From positions 1-24,755 of IMG/VR virus record IMGVR_UViG_3300009618_000128: a stretch of 24,755 bases of DNA; one strand, 5' to 3'. This document shows, one piece after another, positions 19,607 to 24,755 of the stretch. The notes under the pieces are model-generated. The model had not been told where the DNA came from. It searched no databases and saw only the letters and a program-made list of their open reading frames with translations. A program made the position numbers and the translations under genes. The number at the start of each line of letters is the position of its first letter. The first letter of the stretch is position 1. This DNA comes from a virus.

Positions 19607-20988
19607 TGGCCGTCGTGAATCCATTCCGGCAGATCAACGCGAGCCTGCCACCGCTTGCGCCCGCACCGCCGCCGGCGCTTGGCTTCGATCCTGACGATAT
19701 GGGTGCTGGAACAGTGCCCCAGTTGCCACAGGGAAAGCGTCCGCAAGTATTCGGACCGACCGCGCAGGATCGGCAGGAAACGATGCTTGGGGGGCGTTTA
19801 GAGGGAGATTACCAGAAGGATTTGCACCCCTGGGGAACGCCAGAGAATCATCCCGGCGTTTGGGGAAAGATCGGTCACGCGTTAAGCGTGGCAACAGGAG
19901 GCCCAAACCGTCGCTTAATGGAGGAATCAGGACTCGAAGGACGGCTGAACAAACTAGCTGGACTACAATCGCAACTCGGCGAGCAGGGAGCGCAGACTTC
20001 GCATCTGAAAGAAGAGACTGCCGAAATGCCGGGAAAGGCGGAGAGCGAAGAGGGGTTACAGGGTGCGGAGACGCGCCACGCGAACGATGAGGCGGCGAAT
20101 CTGGAGAATCCCAATGCGGTGATGGTAGAAACCGATCAAGGCATCTTCATGCGCAACCCTAAGACCAACGAACTGACGCCGCTTACCTATCAGGGAAATC
20201 CCCTAAATCCATTCAACAAAGTTCCTCCGAAGGGCATGGAGAAAGGTTCTATTGTCGGACCGAACGGCAAACCAATAGAAGCGAATTACCATTCAGATAC
20301 AGGCAAATGGACAGACACGAGCGGAAAAGAGATTGTGAACCCTGTACCCTACGAGAGGCCGAACCAAGCGGGCATGGTCACACTGATTGCGCCGGACCCA
20401 AACAATCCGGGTGGCGGTGTGGTAGAGCGCGTTGGCGCGGGCGCTCACATTGTTCCCGGCTCGCAGACAACGGCTGGATTCAGCAGCATGAATACACCCA
20501 CTACGACCGTTAGAACCGCTGCGGAGCGCGCAAAGATTGTCAATGAGTCGATCCCCGGCGTTCTGGCGGATATTGAGAAGAACAAGACGCAGATGGGTCC
20601 GTTGATGGGCCGCTGGAACGACTTCATGCAGGGGAAAGTCGGTATGGATAACCCAGACTTTGCGGCGTTGCGCATGGATTTTACTTTGATAGCAACGGCG
20701 GTCGCTCTAGCTCATGCACAGGGACGCCTGCCTGAGAATTTGCGCGAGGAATTCGACCGCGCCATCAATGCGCCACAGCAGACACCTGAGAACCTCGTAG
20801 CGGCGATTAAAGCAGTTCAGCCGTGGATGGCGAGAATGGAGCAGGCTGGCGAGCGACCGGGAGCGACACAGGAAAACGGACCATCAGGCGCATCAAAAGG
20901 TGGCATGATCCGCGCACTAGACCCGAATGGCGTATTACATGAGGCCCCCGCAGGTACGCCGCTACCGGCAGGATGGAAGGCTCAGTAA
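19606..20988 (+). CDS. Internal virion / ejection protein candidate, 460 residues
   Basis: The start overlaps the previous stop (TAATG); an upstream in-frame Met lies inside the previous gene. The N-terminus is Pro-rich (LPPLAPAPPPALGFDPDD). A charged helical part follows (about 108-165, LNKLAGLQSQLGEQ and KAESEEGLQGAETRHANDEA). The C-terminal third carries NPDFAALRMDFTLIATAVAL, AHAQGRLPENLREEFDR and a segment around AAIKAVQPWMARM, which I recall from internal proteins of environmental phages. No peptidoglycan hydrolase motif is recognised. Function is inferred from position between two similar genes. Confidence 0.55.
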   Translation: MAVVNPFRQINASLPPLAPAPPPALGFDPDDMGAGTVPQLPQGKRPQVFGPTAQDRQETMLGGRLEGDYQKDLHPWGTPENHPGVWGKIGHALSVATGGPNRRLMEESGLEGRLNKLAGLQSQLGEQGAQTSHLKEETAEMPGKAESEEGLQGAETRHANDEAANLENPNAVMVETDQGIFMRNPKTNELTPLTYQGNPLNPFNKVPPKGMEKGSIVGPNGKPIEANYHSDTGKWTDTSGKEIVNPVPYERPNQAGMVTLIAPDPNNPGGGVVERVGAGAHIVPGSQTTAGFSSMNTPTTTVRTAAERAKIVNESIPGVLADIEKNKTQMGPLMGRWNDFMQGKVGMDNPDFAALRMDFTLIATAVALAHAQGRLPENLREEFDRAINAPQQTPENLVAAIKAVQPWMARMEQAGERPGATQENGPSGASKGGMIRALDPNGVLHEAPAGTPLPAGWKAQ

Positions 20989-22394
20989 TGGCAGGCTGGA
21001 CTGTAGTTCCGAATGGCAACACGTCGGCATGGAAGCCGGTAGCTAAAACCACCGCGCCTGTCGATCAGCCGGGATTCCTTGAAAACCTTGGCCACTCGTT
21101 CGGAATCGGGAAGAAGGATGTTGAGGACGCGCAGAAGGAAAGGGATACGCATCCGATTCGGTCGCTGGCAGAAGCCGCGCTGGGTCCAGCCTACCAAACT
21201 GGAAAGGGACTCTATGGCCAGTTCATGCAGTCCACCGATGAAGCAGGAAAGGCGATTGATGCGCTTCGCGGGAGCAACCCGGATGAGGCTGGAGTTCATG
21301 CTGTTCGGGCTGTGCCAATTGTAGGCCCTGCGCTCGACAGAATGGCAGAGGAAGCGCCTCCAGATCGACCGGGCCAGTCATACATGAGCCGCGTTTGGGC
21401 CGATGCGACTCCGGGCAACGTAGGCACGGCGTTGGGCACCGCAGCGCAGGTCGCGCCTATGGTCCTTGGCGGCTTGGACACCGCCGCGCCAGAACGTCCA
21501 CTTGTCGGGCAGCTTCCGAGCGCATCGCGGGCTGGAAAGGTGTTTGCGGATATTGAGCAGAAGGCCAAAGATTTACCAGTCTATACAGATAAGACCAGCC
21601 CGGCGGTCGAGCGATTTAGAAACTTTGTGAATACTGGCGGAAGAAACTCGCGCGTGATGACAAAACTGTCTAAGCGTATCGACAATCTTCCCCCGCGCCC
21701 CAGCCCGGAGCCTATCCCGATAGATAACCCTTCCCGTATGTTAGGGGCTGGCACGGAAGATATTCCATTGGAACCATCGCCCGCGCCACGCAACCCAAAG
21801 ATGCGCCCGATGGCCTTTGATGCCAAAGTGAATCCAGAGGAACCTTGGGAGCCGCGCTCAGGTAACGGCTTTGCTCCTATCTCCGAATATCCCGGCATCA
21901 ATCCTCATTATCTGAGTGGTTCGGAGCATCCTGAGTTGAGTGGACGTGTCACGCCGTTGCAGAATCCCGAGCAAGTCACGACACGGATGGGAGTTTTACG
22001 TCGTCCAAAGGTTTTCGATGCCTCCCCTCAAGCTGAAGTCGGGCCGCAACCCGATTATGCCTCCCCGCTTAAGTTCCCGGAAGCTCGGAAGTTTTATAGC
22101 AATTTGACGGAGGCAAGTAGGCGTCCCGGATTTCTTCGGAGGGCTATTGAATCGCCCAGTGCTCCAAAACAGCGTTATCAACTCGGAGGCGTCCGTGATG
22201 CAATGAATTCAGATTTGACGAACGCTTTGCCGTCTGATTTGAGCGATCAATACACAAACGCGCTGCGGGAATACGCCCGCGCCAAAACGTTGGGCAAAAT
22301 CACCAAAGGTGCCGCTCTATTGGGCGCTGGTGAACTTGCGCGGCGTACTGGATTGATCGGGAAGATTGTTCATCAAGGTACACTAGGCCAATAG
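20988..22394 (+). CDS. Internal virion / ejection protein candidate, 468 residues
   Basis: TAATG overlap fixes the start at 20988; five upstream codons belong to the end of the previous gene. The protein opens MAGWTVVPNGNTSAWKPV, then has GFLENLGHSFGIGKKDVEDA. Ala/Gly/Pro-rich helices follow (GNVGTALGTAAQVAPMVLGG, about 142-161). A long Pro-rich, presumably extended middle (about 215-380, PRPSPEPIPIDNPSRM) leads to a hydrophobic C-terminal helix (GAALLGAGELARRTGLIGKI). Flexible, membrane-prone ends suit a protein that unfolds through the portal. It is the last of three such genes. A structural tail role cannot be excluded. Confidence 0.55.
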   Translation: MAGWTVVPNGNTSAWKPVAKTTAPVDQPGFLENLGHSFGIGKKDVEDAQKERDTHPIRSLAEAALGPAYQTGKGLYGQFMQSTDEAGKAIDALRGSNPDEAGVHAVRAVPIVGPALDRMAEEAPPDRPGQSYMSRVWADATPGNVGTALGTAAQVAPMVLGGLDTAAPERPLVGQLPSASRAGKVFADIEQKAKDLPVYTDKTSPAVERFRNFVNTGGRNSRVMTKLSKRIDNLPPRPSPEPIPIDNPSRMLGAGTEDIPLEPSPAPRNPKMRPMAFDAKVNPEEPWEPRSGNGFAPISEYPGINPHYLSGSEHPELSGRVTPLQNPEQVTTRMGVLRRPKVFDASPQAEVGPQPDYASPLKFPEARKFYSNLTEASRRPGFLRRAIESPSAPKQRYQLGGVRDAMNSDLTNALPSDLSDQYTNALREYARAKTLGKITKGAALLGAGELARRTGLIGKIVHQGTLGQ

Positions 22395-22402
22395 GAGGCA
22401 CC

Positions 22403-23077
22403 ATGCTTTACAACAGCCCATTCGTACCGCCGCAGTTGCTCCAAAAGGGAGTCCCTGCCTATCTGTTCGGCGGCCTCAACATGCTGCGCGGCAACGCCAA
22501 GGGCACCGTGTCACAAACGGCGCTGGCCTCGAATGTCGCCACGATCAGCGTACAACTCCAGGAGGGCGCTACGCCGGTTGTGGGCGACTACATCACAGTC
22601 TGGGGAACGGCCTTGCAGTCGGGTCTGTTCAACGTGACGCGCTCGCTGATTACGGCCGTGTCGATCACTCCAGCAACAGGTGCGGGCACGATCAGCTACG
22701 CGCTGGTCGGCACGAACCAATCGGCAACTGCTGACGCTGGGTGCTGGCAGATGGAGATTGGCGAAACCGCAGAATCGATAACAAACAACTCGTTTTCTGT
22801 TCCGGTTTGCGTACAGGCTCCGCAGGAGGACAGTCAATTTACCCTTCCGCTATCCGTTACCTTTCCAACGCTTCCGACAGCGGTCACAGTGTCGATTCAG
22901 GGAGCAATCAGGGATATTGCTTCGGAATACACCACAATCGGAATCGTGGCAACGGTTGTCACTGGCGGTCAAACAGTTGGTCCATTCGGTCAACTCAGTT
23001 TGCAGCGCGGATACTTCTATCGCTTTGCTGTGACAGGATTAACAGGAACCGGCACCATCTGTGCCAAGATTGGATAA
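22403..23077 (+). CDS. Virion protein with tail-type beta module, 224 residues
   Basis: A strong AGGAGG six bases before the ATG supports the start. The N-terminus MLYNSPFVPPQLLQKGVPAY is followed by a beta module (about 34-105). Its V-GD-x-I-V-W-G ... G-x-F-N-V ... T-I-S-Y pattern matches modules in the proteins at 13310 and 14188. The second half (about 105-224) looks like another beta sandwich (VPVCVQAPQEDSQFTLPLSV, YFYRFAVTGLTGTGTICAKI). No enzyme motif is seen. It begins the tail-fibre end of the cluster and stops four bases before the next ATG, so translation is probably coupled. Confidence 0.6.
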   Translation: MLYNSPFVPPQLLQKGVPAYLFGGLNMLRGNAKGTVSQTALASNVATISVQLQEGATPVVGDYITVWGTALQSGLFNVTRSLITAVSITPATGAGTISYALVGTNQSATADAGCWQMEIGETAESITNNSFSVPVCVQAPQEDSQFTLPLSVTFPTLPTAVTVSIQGAIRDIASEYTTIGIVATVVTGGQTVGPFGQLSLQRGYFYRFAVTGLTGTGTICAKIG

Positions 23078-23081
23078 GATC

Positions 23082-24215
23082 ATGAAAAAGTTGATTGCGA
23101 ATTTGTTGTTTTCCGTTCTCCCACTCGCTCAACAGTCGCCCATTATCGGTTCGGGGAATGTCACTGTTTATGGCGGCGTGGTGAGTGTTTCAAGCGCTCC
23201 GTCTGGATCATGCTCGCAGGGCGCAGCAAACCAGCAGGTGACGACTACCGGGGTCCAGTACTCATGCCAGAACATCGTCTCCGGCACGGGAACGTGGGGT
23301 ACGTTTACCGCCTCTTCGGGGGGCAGCATGGCGGTGCTGAATCTCACAGGGACACCACCTTCAACCGCGACAACGGTCGGCCTCATAAACCTAGGAACGC
23401 AAAACTATTCTGACTATGGAATGATCGAATCGTTTCAGTACAGCGTGAACGGGTACATCTACAACCTGATCGAGAACACGAGCACTGGAGCATCTGCAAG
23501 CGCCTGTTATGTCGTGGGAAACTCTGCTACTATCCAGGCCGCGAACTATGGAGAATTGTGTTTGAATGGAACCGGATACGCAGGATCGGGAGAATACAAA
23601 GCAGCTTCCGCAACGCTTCTAGAATCCATCGGCGGGGATGTTGGAATCGGGACTGTCTCAGCAAACGATATTCACTTCTTCGTGAACGCTGGGGCGACTG
23701 ATACGGCGCGCGTGAACGGCACAAGCGGAACTTGGATGTTTAATAATCCGGCGTATCTGGCGAATGGCGCACAACTGCTCGGCACAACTGCAACATCGAT
23801 CACTGGGACCACGTTTACGACAACCGGCATTGTGTTCCCTGTCACAGGTGTTTCCTATGCTACCACGTATCGCGGAAGATGCCATGTTGTCTGGCAGCAA
23901 TCGACGGCAGTTTCGACTGTTCGATTCGGGATTGGAACTTCGGTCGCGCCAACGCACATGAGCTTGAGCGCGGTATCATTCCCTGGGACCACGGCGGTTC
24001 CCTATGGTACAGGCGTAACGGACATTACGACGGCTACCACCACAGCAGCTACGGCGGCGATCACTCCAGGTGCTACGGCTACGAACTACATCACAGACAT
24101 TGACGTGACCGCGAGTTTCACTGCGGTTGCGAATACGGTAACGCTCTATGGCTTGACAGGCAGCGCATCGGATGCGTTATTGATTGAGCCTGGAACTACT
24201 TGCAGTTGGTTGTGA
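23082..24215 (+). CDS. Tail-fibre-like protein with N-terminal signal-like segment, 377 residues
   Basis: The preferred ATG lies four bases after the upstream stop. An in-frame ATG at 23061 would lie inside the previous gene. The N-terminus MKKLIANLLFSVLPLAQQ has a basic n-region and hydrophobic core, like a Sec signal, with a possible cleavage near Ala16-Gln17. The remainder is Gly/Thr/Ser-rich fibre sequence. It includes GGDVGIGTVSANDIHFF, a phrase typical of trimeric tail fibres (GNVGIGT), and a C-terminal beta domain (about 225-377, TTTGIVFPVTGVSYATTYRG, TTATTTAATAAITPG, CSWL). Such C-terminal domains bind receptors. Signal sequences are unexpected on cytoplasmically assembled fibres. It could also be an exported lysogeny or surface protein. 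Confidence 0.65.
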   Translation: MKKLIANLLFSVLPLAQQSPIIGSGNVTVYGGVVSVSSAPSGSCSQGAANQQVTTTGVQYSCQNIVSGTGTWGTFTASSGGSMAVLNLTGTPPSTATTVGLINLGTQNYSDYGMIESFQYSVNGYIYNLIENTSTGASASACYVVGNSATIQAANYGELCLNGTGYAGSGEYKAASATLLESIGGDVGIGTVSANDIHFFVNAGATDTARVNGTSGTWMFNNPAYLANGAQLLGTTATSITGTTFTTTGIVFPVTGVSYATTYRGRCHVVWQQSTAVSTVRFGIGTSVAPTHMSLSAVSFPGTTAVPYGTGVTDITTATTTAATAAITPGATATNYITDIDVTASFTAVANTVTLYGLTGSASDALLIEPGTTCSWL

Positions 24216-24225
24216 GGAAACAAAA

Positions 24226-24573
24226 ATGTCTCTTGCCCGCGATGATCGTTACGTCACAGATGCCCAAGGGAGAGCTTTGGCTGGAGCGCTGGTATATTGG
24301 TGTCTTCAGCCCGCGACAGTAGAAAGTACGCCTCCGCCAAGCCCCCTAGCCGGCATTTTCACCGATCTGACCGGCGACACGCCGCTGGCTCAACCTGTGG
24401 TCACCGATGGATTCGGTCACGCTTACGTCTATATGAATCCAGGCGTACTGTACACCATTGCGATCTATCATCCTCTGTTTGGCGTAAATCCCATCGTTCT
24501 TCCCGATCAGGCCATCGCAATCCTGACCAACACGGAAATCGAGTTCGAAGGCGAACCCGTTATAGGGGGATAA
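24226..24573 (+). CDS. Small tail-associated beta-fold protein, 115 residues
   Basis: The start at 24226 has GAGG nine bases upstream; the in-frame ATG at 24184 falls inside the fibre gene. The sequence VTDAQGRALAGALVYWCLQP, then SPLAGIFTDLTGDTPLAQPV, TDGFGHAYVYMNPGVLYTIA and IVLPDQ is a pattern I recall from tail proteins of environmental phages. The fold is probably a carboxypeptidase-regulatory-like or Ig-like sandwich (D-x-x-G-x-P-L/A ... T-DG-x-G-x-A). It lies between two fibre-type genes and is probably a fibre adaptor or baseplate-like connector. No membrane segment is visible. Confidence 0.65.
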   Translation: MSLARDDRYVTDAQGRALAGALVYWCLQPATVESTPPPSPLAGIFTDLTGDTPLAQPVVTDGFGHAYVYMNPGVLYTIAIYHPLFGVNPIVLPDQAIAILTNTEIEFEGEPVIGG

Positions 24574-24594
24574 TTGGACAGGAGACGTGCTACC

Positions 24595-24755
24595 ATGAAA
24601 TCGCTCCTTATATTCGCGTTGGCGAGTTGGGCGGCAGGGACGGCAGCCAACGCCCAACTCGCGTCAGGCATCAATTACAACGTGGAAACCCCCGCGCCGC
24701 CTGCCGGCGCGCTCAACGTCCACTGGCAACACGACAGCAGCTCACCCATCGTGAA
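24595..24755 (+). CDS. 5' fragment of a secreted or fibre-type protein with signal peptide
   Basis: The gene runs off the right edge after 53 codons. AGGAG stands about ten bases upstream of the ATG. The N-terminus MKSLLIFALASWAAGTAANA-Q is a textbook Sec signal: one Lys, a hydrophobic core and an ANA|Q type-I cleavage site after residue 20. The mature part starts LASGINYNVETPAPPAGALN and includes HWQHDSS. The family is not recognisable from this fragment. As the second gene with a signal-like N-terminus at this end, it suggests the tail-fibre end contains exported or host-derived modules. Confidence 0.7.
   Translation, partial: MKSLLIFALASWAAGTAANAQLASGINYNVETPAPPAGALNVHWQHDSSSPIV

Noticed and set aside
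18908-19624. 238-residue leftward open frame opposite the first ejection gene
   Set aside because: The rightward gene has a ribosome site, an upstream promoter and coupled neighbours. The antisense frame has none and is Cys/Arg/Leu-rich shadow sequence.
1-24755. Integrase, att sites, tRNA genes, CRISPR arrays, insertion sequences
   Set aside because: None was seen on either strand, so the window cannot be called prophage or free phage on its own evidence.

Overview
This window looks like the late (virion) gene cluster of a tailed bacteriophage or prophage, most likely a podovirus. The order on the + strand is small terminase, large terminase, portal, scaffold-like protein, major capsid, head-completion candidate, tail-hub candidate, ejection-protein candidates and tail fibres. 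There is no tape-measure gene, sheath or tube gene. The host cannot be fixed from sequence alone. Base composition is moderately G+C-rich and Shine-Dalgarno sites are canonical. The overall style recalls environmental phages of soil bacteria such as Acidobacteriota, but that is a guess. No integrase, att site, tRNA or CRISPR was seen.

Layout. Positions 1-622 hold three leftward genes: a 5' fragment that may be a phage nucleotide pyrophosphohydrolase and two small proteins. An AT-rich divergent control region follows (623-782). It carries a TATAAT box so close to the terminase start that the message may be leaderless, with an inverted repeat just upstream. Positions 783-4478 hold TerS, a zinc-ribbon protein, TerL and a tightly overlapping run of six small proteins, several Cys- or His-rich. 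Positions 4471-8731 hold the portal, a 40-residue CPWC protein, a scaffold-like protein and a 99-residue protein. Positions 8732-8992 are non-coding and strongly structured, with a TTGACA box, directly before the major capsid gene (8993-10348). A GroES-like co-chaperonin (10397-10810) comes straight after the capsid gene, then two unknown proteins, a 16-bp RNA stem, a connector candidate, a beta-rich structural protein and a 1388-residue tail protein. A second promoter-plus-structured-leader (18902-19009) precedes three proteins that resemble internal or ejection proteins. The right end holds tail-fibre-type proteins, two of which carry Sec-like signal sequences.

How it works together. Packaging, prohead assembly, neck/tail assembly and ejection modules are laid out in assembly order. 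Genes are joined by stop/start overlaps (ATGA, TAATG, TGATG), suggesting translational coupling. The points where this coupling breaks (before the capsid gene, after it, before the connector and before the ejection block) are where RNA structure appears. Three of these leaders share sequence blocks, suggesting a recurring RNA element that sets expression of the abundant virion proteins. The co-chaperonin next to the capsid gene suggests that capsid folding uses the host GroEL with a phage-supplied lid.
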